Shown here one piece after another: positions 1 through 5,277 of a DNA stretch of 5,277 bases. The position numbers were made by a program, and so were the translations under genes. The stretch spans positions 1-5,277 of the forward strand of contig CAIXIZ010000059.1 of NCBI GenBank assembly GCA_903919625.1, written 5' to 3'. Numbering within the stretch: the first letter of the stretch is position 1; each line of letters opens with the position of its first letter. Origin of the DNA: an uncultured Verrucomicrobiota bacterium. Its GTDB lineage: Bacteria; Verrucomicrobiota; Verrucomicrobiia; Opitutales; Opitutaceae. The notes beneath the pieces were generated by a model. The model was not told the DNA's origin and made no database searches. It worked only from the letters and a program-made list of their open reading frames with translations.

Positions 1-96
1 ACGCAACCTGATCATTGCCTGAATGAACCGCATGATTATCCCGCGCTGGAGTTTTTATCGGCTAGTTTAAGATTTCTGCTTTCACCCGGAGGCAGG
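1..96. other. Leader upstream of pntAA, no gene recognised
   Basis: No gene is recognisable here. The stretch around 50-85 is richer in A and T than the rest of the window and is the likeliest promoter area, with a weak -10-like TAAGAT at 68-73 but no matching -35. The reading frame of pntAA stays open from base 1, yet the translation (LEFLSASLRF around 46-75) resembles no family I know. Another frame ends with a stop at 20-22 and could be the tail of an upstream gene, but seven codons are too few to judge. Confidence 0.3.
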
Positions 97-303
97 GCTG
101 GCGGCGTTGACTTCCCGGACGTTGAACCGAGGAATAAGGCCATGACCACAATGTCCAGCCCCAGGGTTAACGGTACACCTGAACGTCCCGCGGCTGGTGG
201 CGTTGACATCTTGGAAGTCAAACCGAGAACTGGAGGAATGACCATCCTGTCCATCCTGCGGGAAACCGGCACGCACGAGCGTCGCGCGGCGGCATCGGTG
301 GAC
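97..303 (+). repeat. Degenerate 96-bp direct repeat over the pntAA start
   Basis: The sequence repeats with an exact ungapped offset of 96 bases (32 codons). Bases 97-159 match 193-255 at 45 of 63 positions by hand count, including the shared block beginning GCTGG and running to GTTGAC. Bases 142-207 match 238-303 at 43 of 66. In protein, residues 1-32 (starting MTTMSSPR, with [12 protein letters not shown]) align with residues 33-64 (starting MTILSILR, with [12 protein letters not shown]) at 13 identities. Both copies contain an ATG followed by ACC, at 142 and 238. The simplest reading is an old tandem duplication of the ribosome-binding region and first codons of pntAA. A dispersed intergenic repeat inserted at the gene start is the alternative. 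Confidence 0.7.
129..133 (+). promoter_or_regulatory. Shine-Dalgarno for the ATG at 142
   Basis: GAGGA lies 8 nt before the ATG at 142, a near-ideal distance. The competing start at 238 has GGAGG at 232-236 only 1 nt before the ATG, too close for normal initiation, and the base equivalent to this site in the duplicated copy (225-229) reads GAGAA. This favours 142 as the working start even though family length favours 238. Confidence 0.55.
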
Positions 304-1365
304 ACGGTCAAAAAATTTTGCGCGCTGGGTCTGAAGGTTCAGATCGAGACCGGCGCCGGGGTTCGGGCCGGGATTTCCGACGAGGAATTCAAGCAGGCGG
401 GCGCGGAGATCAAACGGACCGCCGCCGAATGTCTGGAAGGCTCGCTGATTCTGCTGAGTGTGGACGCTCCGCCCGCCGCCGTCATCGAGACGCTGCCGGC
501 CGGCATGATGCTGGTCGGAATGTTTGCGCCCCATCACAACCGGGAGCGGCTGCGGCGGATGGCCGAGAAACACCATGTGGTGTTTGCGATGGAGCTGATG
601 CCGCGCATCTCGCGGGCGCAGTCGATGGATGTGCTCTCCTCACAGGCCAATCTGGCGGGCTACCGCGCGGTCATCGAGGCCTTTGCGGCCCACGGCAAGG
701 CCGCTCCCATGATGATGACCGCCGCCGGGACGGTCGCGCCCGCGAACGCGCTGGTCCTGGGTGCGGGCGTGGCCGGGCTGCAGGCCATCGCAACGGCCCG
801 ACGTCTCGGGGCGGTGGTTTCGGCCTTTGACGTCCGTCCCGCGGTCAAGGAACAGGTGGAAAGCCTGGGCGCAAAATTTGTGGAAGTCCCGTCGGAGGAA
901 ACCAGGCACGCGGAGACCGCGGCCGGCTACGCCAGGGAGATGAGCGAGGAGTACCGGCGCAAACAGGCCCGGCTGATCCATGACACCCTGAAAAAAATGG
1001 ACATCGTCATCACCACGGCGCTGATCCCCGGCAAACCTGCCCCGGTGCTGATCACCGGGGCAATGGTGCAGGACATGAAGCCCGGCTCCGTGATTGTGGA
1101 TCTGGCGGCCGGCAGCGGCGGCAACTGCCCGCTGTCGCAGCCGGACGAGGTGGTGGTGGTCCACGGGGTCATCATCATCGGCCATACCAACCTGCCCAGC
1201 CGGGTGGCGGCGGATGCCACCTCGCTGTATGCGCGCAACCTCTACAATTTCGTCGCCACCTTTTTCAACCGCGAGAGCCTGCTGGCGGTCAACTTTGAGG
1301 ACGAGTTGGTCAAAGGCACCTTGCTGACCCACAAGGGACAGCTGGTCCACCCCCAGTTTAAATAA
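142..1365 (+). CDS. pntAA: NAD(P) transhydrogenase alpha subunit part 1 (PntAA, domain I)
   Basis: This is the NAD(H)-binding peripheral subunit of proton-translocating transhydrogenase, acting on the cytoplasmic face of the membrane and passing hydride from NADH to NADP+ on PntB. From the 142 start it has 407 residues. The RQD loop that contacts the nucleotide pair is present (R155, Q160, D163 within [10 protein letters not shown]). The Rossmann motif is GAGVAG at 207-212, and the strand-2 acidic residue that selects NAD is D230 in AFDVRP. The conserved stretches ITTALIPG and GGNCPLS follow. It ends after domain I with no membrane segments, as in split three-subunit enzymes such as that of Rhodospirillum rubrum. 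The family start corresponds to M33 (base 238, 375 residues). I chose 142 because its Shine-Dalgarno is well placed; residues 1-32 look like a duplicated copy of the normal N-terminus. The identity is secure, the start is not. Confidence 0.95.
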   Translation: MTTMSSPRVNGTPERPAAGGVDILEVKPRTGGMTILSILRETGTHERRAAASVDTVKKFCALGLKVQIETGAGVRAGISDEEFKQAGAEIKRTAAECLEGSLILLSVDAPPAAVIETLPAGMMLVGMFAPHHNRERLRRMAEKHHVVFAMELMPRISRAQSMDVLSSQANLAGYRAVIEAFAAHGKAAPMMMTAAGTVAPANALVLGAGVAGLQAIATARRLGAVVSAFDVRPAVKEQVESLGAKFVEVPSEETRHAETAAGYAREMSEEYRRKQARLIHDTLKKMDIVITTALIPGKPAPVLITGAMVQDMKPGSVIVDLAAGSGGNCPLSQPDEVVVVHGVIIIGHTNLPSRVAADATSLYARNLYNFVATFFNRESLLAVNFEDELVKGTLLTHKGQLVHPQFK

Positions 1366-1373
1366 CACACCTC

Positions 1374-1739
1374 ATGCCCCCGTCCCCTGCCGTCCACGCC
1401 GCGGTCGACCCGTATGTATTCGGCATCACGGTGTTCGTGCTGGCCTGTTTCGTCGGCTACCAGGTGGTCTGGCGGGTCACGCCGGCGCTGCACACGCCGT
1501 TGATGGCGGTGACCAACGCCGTGTCGGGGGTGATCATCGTGGGGGCCATCATCGCGGTGGGGCCGGGGACCGGCGGCATCTCGGGCTGGCTGGGAGTGAC
1601 GGCCATCACGTTGGCGGCGGTGAACATCTTTGGCGGATTTGTTGTCACCCAGCGCATGCTGCAGATGTTCAGGCCAAAATCGCCGGTTGGTGCCGCCAAG
1701 CCCAAGGCCGGGCCCAACGGCGTCCACCCCAAGGCATGA
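1374..1739 (+). CDS. pntAB: NAD(P) transhydrogenase alpha subunit part 2 (PntAB, membrane domain)
   Basis: This 121-residue protein is the small integral membrane subunit that corresponds to the C-terminal membrane part of E. coli PntA and pairs with PntB to form the proton channel domain. Three hydrophobic segments are visible, at about 15-35, 44-62 and 71-93. Between the first two lies the family signature around [19 protein letters not shown] (34-52), and the third ends in VTQRMLQMF (91-99). A polar tail rich in Pro, Lys and Ala (101-121) follows. The gene starts 8 nt after the pntAA stop, and its stop overlaps the pntB start in an ATGA. No Shine-Dalgarno is visible; the bases before the ATG are pyrimidine-rich (CACACCTC), so translation probably depends on coupling to pntAA. 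Length and position match other split transhydrogenases. Confidence 0.95.
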   Translation: MPPSPAVHAAVDPYVFGITVFVLACFVGYQVVWRVTPALHTPLMAVTNAVSGVIIVGAIIAVGPGTGGISGWLGVTAITLAAVNIFGGFVVTQRMLQMFRPKSPVGAAKPKAGPNGVHPKA

Positions 1740-3124
1740 ACCAGCTGGGCGAATATCTCTACCTGGCCGCCGCCATCTGTTTCATCCTGACTTTGCGCGG
1801 GCTGTCCTCGCCGGCGACGGCGCGGCGCGGGAACCTCTATGGCATGGTGGGCATGGGCCTCGCCATTCTCGTGACCCTGGGCCTGCCGTCCGTCCGGGGC
1901 TATGGCCTGATCATCGGCGGCCTGATCCTCGGCGGGGTGATCGGAACGGTGATTGCGAGAAGGATCGCGATGACGGCGATGCCGCAGCTGGTGGCGGCGT
2001 TTCACTCGCTGGTCGGCCTGGCGGCGGTGCTGATCGCCGGCGCGGCGCTCTGGTCGCCGGAAAACTATGGCATCGGCGCACCGGGCCGCATCCCCGGACC
2101 CAGCCTGCTGGAAATGAGCCTCGGGGCGGTCATCGGGGCGATTACTTTTTCTGGGTCGGTGGTGGCCTTTGCCAAACTGCAGGGGCTGGTCTCGGGCGCC
2201 CCCATGCGGTTCAAGGGCCAGCACGCGTTCAATGCGGCGCTGCTGCTGGCCATCATCGGTCTGGTGGCGGTGTTTTGCGGCAACGAGTCGAAGACGCTGT
2301 TTCTCGCCCTGTCGGCGGCCTCGTTGGTCATCGGCGTTCTCGCCATCATTCCGATCGGCGGGGCGGACATGCCGGTGGTGGTCTCGATGCTCAACTCCTA
2401 CTCGGGCTGGGCGGCGGCGGGGATTGGGTTCACGCTGCACAATTCACTGCTGATCATCGCGGGCGCCCTGATCGGGGCGAGCGGCGCGATCCTCTCCTAT
2501 ATCATGTGCAAGGCGATGAACCGCTCCATCCTCAATGTCATCTTTGGCGGATTTGGCGATGTGCCGGCGGGCGGAGGGACCGGGAAGGCCGACGAGCGTC
2601 CGGTCAAGTCGGGCAGCCCGGAAGACGCCGGTTTCCTGCTGCGGCACGCGGCGAGTGTGATCATCGTGCCGGGCTATGGAATGGCGGTGGCGCAGGCCCA
2701 GCACGCGGTGCGCGAATTGGCCTCGGTGCTGGAAAAGCAGGGGGTGACCGTGCGGTACGCCATTCATCCGGTGGCCGGCCGGATGCCGGGACACATGAAC
2801 GTGCTGCTGGCGGAGGCCAATGTGCCCTACGACCAGGTCTTTGAGCTGGATGACATCAACCGGGATTTCTCCTCCACCGATGTGGTCTATGTGATCGGGG
2901 CGAACGATGTGACGAACCCGGCGGCAAAAAATGATCCGCAAAGCCCGATTTATGGGATGCCCGTGCTGGATGTGGCCAACGCGAAGACCGTGATCTTTGT
3001 GAAACGCGGCATGAGCGCCGGCTATGCCGGCATTGAAAACTCCCTGTTTTATCAGGCCAACACGATGATGCTTTTCGGAGACGCGAAAAAGGTGACGGAA
3101 GGGCTGCTTAAGTCGCTCGGGTGA
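1736..3124 (+). CDS. pntB: NAD(P) transhydrogenase beta subunit (PntB)
   Basis: The 462 residues, the same length as E. coli PntB, combine the membrane domain with the NADP(H)-binding domain III. Residues about 5-270 hold a series of hydrophobic helices. H90 in [17 protein letters not shown] is the counterpart of the E. coli beta-His91 linked to proton translocation, and [20 protein letters not shown] (208-227) is a conserved helix region. A hydrophilic linker (about 278-300) leads to domain III. There GYGMAV (313-318) is the dinucleotide-binding loop, [15 protein letters not shown] is at 344-358, [10 protein letters not shown] at 388-397 and [10 protein letters not shown] at 423-432, all NADP-contacting motifs. 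The start ATG overlaps the pntAB stop by 4 nt, with AAGG just upstream inside pntAB. All motifs are intact, so the operon should give a working enzyme that supplies NADPH. Confidence 0.97.
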   Translation: MNQLGEYLYLAAAICFILTLRGLSSPATARRGNLYGMVGMGLAILVTLGLPSVRGYGLIIGGLILGGVIGTVIARRIAMTAMPQLVAAFHSLVGLAAVLIAGAALWSPENYGIGAPGRIPGPSLLEMSLGAVIGAITFSGSVVAFAKLQGLVSGAPMRFKGQHAFNAALLLAIIGLVAVFCGNESKTLFLALSAASLVIGVLAIIPIGGADMPVVVSMLNSYSGWAAAGIGFTLHNSLLIIAGALIGASGAILSYIMCKAMNRSILNVIFGGFGDVPAGGGTGKADERPVKSGSPEDAGFLLRHAASVIIVPGYGMAVAQAQHAVRELASVLEKQGVTVRYAIHPVAGRMPGHMNVLLAEANVPYDQVFELDDINRDFSSTDVVYVIGANDVTNPAAKNDPQSPIYGMPVLDVANAKTVIFVKRGMSAGYAGIENSLFYQANTMMLFGDAKKVTEGLLKSLG

Positions 3125-3132
3125 GGCGGCGG

Positions 3133-3153
3133 TTCGCGCAGTTTTCCTGCGAA
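3133..3153 (+). terminator. Weak hairpin after pntB
   Basis: A short hairpin begins 8 nt after the pntB stop: TTCG and CAG on the left pair with CTG and CGAA on the right, with a 2-nt bulge (CG) in the left arm and a loop of TTTTC. No U-run follows, so it is a poor intrinsic terminator. It may instead protect the 3' end of the transcript or be incidental. Confidence 0.2.
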
Positions 3154-3230
3154 TACCTGGCGTGGATATTGGGACGGCGGTGTCATCCGCGGTAAATTCC
3201 GTTTCAGCCCAAATTCCACAGTTCAATTTG

Positions 3231-3354
3231 ACCACGGATTACACAGATGGCACGGATTCAGAAACATTGATAAATAATGTCCTACCAAATTCCTTTAACT
3301 GCCGGGTGAACGCTTAAATTTCACTTTCTGATGTCGGTCAGTACAATCCGTGGT
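3231..3354. repeat. 124-bp CACGGAT inverted-repeat intergenic element
   Basis: The element is bounded by a perfect 10-bp inverted repeat: ACCACGGATT at 3231-3240 and its complement AATCCGTGGT at 3345-3354. Inside is a second inverted pair, TCAGAAA (3258-3264) and TTTCTGA (3325-3331), so the arms pair imperfectly over about 30 bases each. The left arm holds three copies of a CACGGAT-like heptamer at exact 9-bp spacing (3233, 3242 as CACAGAT, 3251). An inner hairpin pairs ACATT (3264-3268) with AATGT (3276-3280). The interior is A/T-richer than its surroundings and encodes nothing. It sits between two convergent gene ends. I recall similar CACGGAT-rich sequences dispersed between genes in several bacterial phyla, which suggests a non-autonomous, MITE-like or palindromic dispersed repeat. 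No convincing target duplication is visible (only TG on both sides). Confidence 0.6.
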
Positions 3355-3390
3355 TGCAACTGCGCTTTCTCGGTTCAGTGGGATTGTTTT

Positions 3391-4101
3391 TTAGCGGGCA
3401 AAACGGCCGTCGCGCAAAAATGTGCTCACCTGATCAACTGCATCCCCGCGCCACATGATCCAGGTATGCGTTGCAGGCAGGATGAGATGGTCGGTTTCGC
3501 CCGCCACATGGGTGGCGGCGACGGAGACCTTGCCATCGTCCGCTCCCGGCAGCAACGCGGAGAACAGCGGGTTGATCGTGTGGTCGCCCGCGATCACTCC
3601 GACCACCACCCCCGCGGGGAGGGGGCCGAGGGCCCGTGGCACGCTGTCCGGCCCGGTGCCGAGCTGCAGCCCGGCGGGACCGTTGATCCACTGGTAAAGT
3701 TTCCAACTGCGCAGGCGGTCCACGACCTCGCTGCCCTCATTGGGCGGTGCCAGCATGACAACCCGGCCGAGCGCGGGCGGCACCCCGTGATCATGCAGGT
3801 ACTGGCGCACCAGGATGCCGCCAAGGGAGTGGGTCACGAGGTGGATGCGCGGTCCGACGGCGGGGGCGGCGGCGAAAACTGGGCCAAGCGTCGATTCTGC
3901 CAGTATGGCGATATTTCCCGAGCGGGAAGGGTAGTCGAGATTGCAGACCGCATAACCCTCGGCGCGGAGCGCGACCTCGAGGCGTTTTAACGACAGCGTC
4001 CCGCGCCCGAGTCCGTGCAGCAGCACGACGGTGTCAGGGACCGTGGCCGGAAGACGGACGGTGGCGGCCATGAGCAGGAGAGCGAGCAGCAGGGTTTTCA
4101 C
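3391..4101 (-). CDS. Secreted alpha/beta hydrolase, lipase-like
   Basis: This is a small single-domain hydrolase of the triacylglycerol lipase/esterase type, probably exported; the substrate is unknown. Counted from the GTG at 4101 (236 residues), a signal-peptide-like N-terminus (MKTLLLALLLMAATVRLPA) is followed by the oxyanion loop LLHGLGRGT with HG at 29-30. The nucleophile elbow THSLGG has its serine at residue 92. The likely acid is in ADDGKVSV (D189) and the catalytic histidine is in THTWIM (H212). I chose GTG 4101 because it puts the charged residue and hydrophobic core right at the N-terminus. An in-frame ATG at 4173 adds 24 residues (MRRLFCDGVS and on) that do not look like a signal peptide, but has only a weak GAAAG upstream in its favour. 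Neither start has a clear Shine-Dalgarno. The gene is divergent from the antitoxin and convergent with pntB, so it is transcribed alone. Confidence 0.85.
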   Translation of the reverse strand: MKTLLLALLLMAATVRLPATVPDTVVLLHGLGRGTLSLKRLEVALRAEGYAVCNLDYPSRSGNIAILAESTLGPVFAAAPAVGPRIHLVTHSLGGILVRQYLHDHGVPPALGRVVMLAPPNEGSEVVDRLRSWKLYQWINGPAGLQLGTGPDSVPRALGPLPAGVVVGVIAGDHTINPLFSALLPGADDGKVSVAATHVAGETDHLILPATHTWIMWRGDAVDQVSTFLRDGRFAR

Positions 4102-4196
4102 GACGGCAGGTGAAGGTTGTGGCCAGTCCAACGTGCAACCGACGGAAACGCCATCGCAAAACAGCCGCCGCATTTTTTGCTTTCATCAAGGATTGG

Positions 4197-4215
4197 CTCC
4201 GGCCCGTGGCTGGAG
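4197..4215 (+). promoter_or_regulatory. Dyad over the antitoxin Shine-Dalgarno
   Basis: CTCCGGCC (4197-4204) and GGCTGGAG (4208-4215) form an 8-bp stem with one G-U pair and a 3-nt loop, CGT. The right arm contains GGAG (4212-4215), the only plausible Shine-Dalgarno for the antitoxin ATG at 4227. The sequence could be the operator bound by the antitoxin or toxin-antitoxin complex, as is usual for autoregulated modules, or an RNA hairpin that limits translation. The position and symmetry are seen; the function is inferred. Confidence 0.4.
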
Positions 4216-4226
4216 ACGTTCCGCCC

Positions 4227-4421
4227 ATGACCGCGAACCAGATGATTCGCCAGCTGGAAACCCTGCCCGCCCGCGAACGGAGCAAGGTGTTTGCCTACGT
4301 TGACGCGGAAATCGAGCGCCGCGAGGAGGCCGCTGACCGCGCCGCCGTGGCCGAGGCCCGCCGCGATCCCCATCCGACCGTGCCGTGGCCGGAGGCCAAA
4401 AAACGTTTCAAGCTGGCATGA
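4227..4421 (+). CDS. Antitoxin of a RelE/ParE-type module (putative)
   Basis: This small, highly charged protein of 64 residues is called an antitoxin mainly from its position: it lies directly before a RelE/ParE-like toxin with an ATGA overlap of stop and start. The sequence begins MTANQMIRQLETLPARERSK, looks helical and rich in Glu, Arg and Ala through about residue 45, and ends in VPWPEAKKRFKLA. That tail resembles the short C-terminal segment by which such antitoxins wrap their toxin. No Phd, MazE or ribbon-helix-helix motif is clear to me. The frame is open back to an ATG at 4110, but I chose 4227 because GGAGA at 4212-4216 lies about 10 nt upstream and the extra residues look non-coding. 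The gene itself appears intact although its toxin is broken. Confidence 0.65.
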   Translation: MTANQMIRQLETLPARERSKVFAYVDAEIERREEAADRAAVAEARRDPHPTVPWPEAKKRFKLA

Positions 4422-4680
4422 AGCCCTACGCCGTCAGCCTGTCGGCCAAGGCGGCGGACTGGCTCGACGAATGTCTCGACGCGAAACTCGCCGGCGCATC
4501 GGGCAGACGATTGACGCGCTAATGGTCACACCCCGCCCGCCCGGCTGCGTGATGCTGGCCGGCGAGAAAAATGTATGGCGGGTACGGGTCGGCGACCACC
4601 GCATCCTTTACGAAGTTCACGACGATCGGCTCGTAGTGCTTGTCATCCGTATTGCCAACCGCCGCGAGGCCTATCGCTGA
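4418..4680 (+). pseudogene. RelE/ParE-family toxin, frameshifted
   Basis: The toxin is read in two frames. The ATG at 4418 overlaps the antitoxin stop and gives MKPYAVSLSAKAADWLDECL and DAKL, then goes out of frame and stops at 4520-4522. From about 4492 the frame one base back continues RRIGQTIDALMVTPRPPGC and then WRVRVGDHRILYEVHDD, VVLVIRIANRREAYR, to the stop at 4678-4680. Joining the frames at 4489-4494 by adding one base (GCCGG to GCCCGG) yields a normal 87-residue RelE/ParE ribosome-dependent mRNA endonuclease-like protein with the typical WRVR-G-R-LYE core and terminal R--Y. As written, the sequence cannot make full-length toxin. An ATG at 4471 in the second frame could give a 69-residue product lacking the N-terminal strand and helix. 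The frameshift may be real decay or a one-base sequencing or assembly error. Confidence 0.8.
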
Positions 4681-4685
4681 ACTCA

Positions 4686-4702
4686 TCGGTGGGCTGCGCC
4701 GA
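4686..4702. terminator. Hairpin between convergent toxin remnant and purC
   Basis: TCGGTG (4686-4691) pairs with CGCCGA (4697-4702) over 6 bp including one U-G pair, around the 5-nt loop GGCTG. It begins 5 nt after the toxin stop, in the 60-bp gap between convergent genes, where a shared terminator would be expected. No U-run follows on either strand, so the call is weak. Confidence 0.25.
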
Positions 4703-4740
4703 CACAATAAGGCAGAAACCGGACGGGGCAGGGGCGATTT

Positions 4741-5277
4741 TCAACCCAGCAAATTCTTCAGTGCAGCGAGATATTTTTCCTGGGTGCGGCGGATGACCTC
4801 GGCCGGGAGCCGCGGGGCGGGCGGAGACTGGTTCCACTTGATGGCGAGCAGATGGTCGCGCACGAACTGCTTGTCATAGCTGGGGGGCGACTGGTTGGGC
4901 GCGTAGCTCTCCGCGGGCCAGTAGCGCGAGGAGTCGGGCGTGAGCACCTCGTCGATGAGGTAGAGTTTGCCGGCCGCATCGGTGCCGAACTCAAACTTCG
5001 TGTCGGCCAGGATCATGCCGGCCTGCGCGGCCCGGTCGTGGCCCAGTTGGTAGAGCGCGAGGCTGGCGGCCTTCACCTTTTCGTAGAGCGCCGCGCCGAC
5101 GGCGGCGGCGCCCTGGGCGTCGTTGATCGGCTCGTCATGCTGGCCCTTGGGCGCCTTGGTGGTGGGCGTAAACAGGGGGGCGGGCAGGCGGTCGGCCTGG
5201 CGCAGGCCGGCGGGCAGGCGATGGCCGCAGACCTCGCCGGTTTTCTGGTAGGACGACCAGCCGCTGCCGACCAGATA
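4741..5277 (-). CDS. purC: SAICAR synthetase (PurC), C-terminal part
   Basis: Phosphoribosylaminoimidazole-succinocarboxamide synthase joins aspartate to CAIR using ATP in de novo purine synthesis, in the cytoplasm. The window holds the last 178 residues; the gene continues past the right edge, so the N-terminal ATP-binding part is missing. Visible conserved blocks, numbered from the edge, are YLVGSGWSSYQKTGEVCG (1-18), FTPTTKAPKGQHDEPI (36-51), ILADTKFEFG (89-98), LIDEVLTPDSSRYWP (107-121) and SYDKQFVRDHL (133-143). The TPDSSR and DKQF-RD blocks match the longer, yeast Ade1-like type of about 300 residues. An in-frame GTG at 5076 is an internal valine codon, not the start, since the conserved frame runs unbroken upstream of it. 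No lesion is seen in this part. Confidence 0.95.
   Translation of the reverse strand, partial: YLVGSGWSSYQKTGEVCGHRLPAGLRQADRLPAPLFTPTTKAPKGQHDEPINDAQGAAAVGAALYEKVKAASLALYQLGHDRAAQAGMILADTKFEFGTDAAGKLYLIDEVLTPDSSRYWPAESYAPNQSPPSYDKQFVRDHLLAIKWNQSPPAPRLPAEVIRRTQEKYLAALKNLLG

Noticed and set aside
2..22. Possible tail of an upstream gene ending RNLIIA-stop
   Set aside because: Six codons before a stop at 20-22 are too few to tell from chance.
203..208. Perfect -35 hexamer TTGACA
   Set aside because: It lies inside the pntAA reading frame and repeat. The -10 position 17 nt later reads AGAACT, and a transcript from there would start at or after the 238 ATG with no leader. The parallel TTGACT at 107-112 also lacks a fair -10.
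1630..2844. Long + strand frame overlapping pntAB and pntB, and a long antisense frame at 1457-2440
   Set aside because: Both shadow clearly conserved transhydrogenase genes in other frames and give low-complexity Arg/Gly/His-rich translations typical of GC-rich shadow frames.
3192..3293. Short direct repeats of AAATTCC (3194, 3211, 3287)
   Set aside because: The 7-9 bp matches (CCAAATTCC at 3209 and 3285) are irregularly spaced in A/T-rich intergenic DNA, and only one copy is inside the inverted-repeat element; probably chance.
3331..3990. 219-codon open frame on the + strand opposite the lipase
   Set aside because: It is antisense to the hydrolase gene, begins inside the CACGGAT element, has no Shine-Dalgarno, and its translation resembles no family; it is a by-product of high GC content.
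4481..4494. Programmed -1 frameshift in the toxin
   Set aside because: The needed shift direction is right, but the junction (GCG AAA CTC GCC) contains no X XXY YYZ slippery heptamer in the zero frame, and this toxin family does not normally use frameshifting.
4291..4680. 129-codon single frame ending with the toxin C-terminus
   Set aside because: Its first 60 or so codons are an out-of-frame reading of the antitoxin and of the toxin N-terminus. Only the part from about 4492 is toxin-like, so it is a frameshift artefact and not a larger protein.

Overview
The window is GC-rich bacterial chromosomal DNA. It carries a proton-translocating transhydrogenase operon, a small lipase-like hydrolase gene, a decayed toxin-antitoxin pair and the 3' part of purC. 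The three-subunit transhydrogenase, the PurC sequence of the longer (yeast Ade1-like) type and the CACGGAT-type intergenic repeat together suggest a Verrucomicrobiota-like organism, perhaps Opitutae. That placement is inference from memory of these families, not a search result.

Layout. Bases 1-141 are a leader without a recognisable gene. Bases 142-3124 (+) hold pntAA-pntAB-pntB, a tightly packed operon (8-nt gap, then a 4-nt ATGA overlap). It encodes the NAD-binding domain I subunit, a small membrane subunit, and the membrane plus NADP-binding subunit of NAD(P)+ transhydrogenase, which uses the proton gradient to make NADPH from NADH. The convergent gap 3125-3390 contains a 124-bp non-coding element bounded by 10-bp inverted repeats. 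Bases 3391-4101 (-) encode a probably exported alpha/beta hydrolase of the lipase type. Divergent from it lies a RelE/ParE-type toxin-antitoxin cassette (4227-4680, +): the antitoxin is intact, while the toxin is split by a one-base frameshift. From 4741 to the right edge (-) runs the C-terminal 178 residues of SAICAR synthetase (purC), convergent with the toxin remnant and cut by the window end.

Most noteworthy signals: (1) a degenerate 96-bp direct repeat that duplicates the translation start region and first codons of pntAA, leaving the good Shine-Dalgarno only at the upstream copy; (2) the CACGGAT element, with three 9-bp-spaced direct copies at the left end and one inverted copy at the right; (3) the frameshifted toxin beside an intact antitoxin; (4) a strong 19-nt dyad covering the antitoxin's presumed Shine-Dalgarno. 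I see no convincing wholly new system: the genes are recognisable families, and the novelty lies in the small-scale structure around them.
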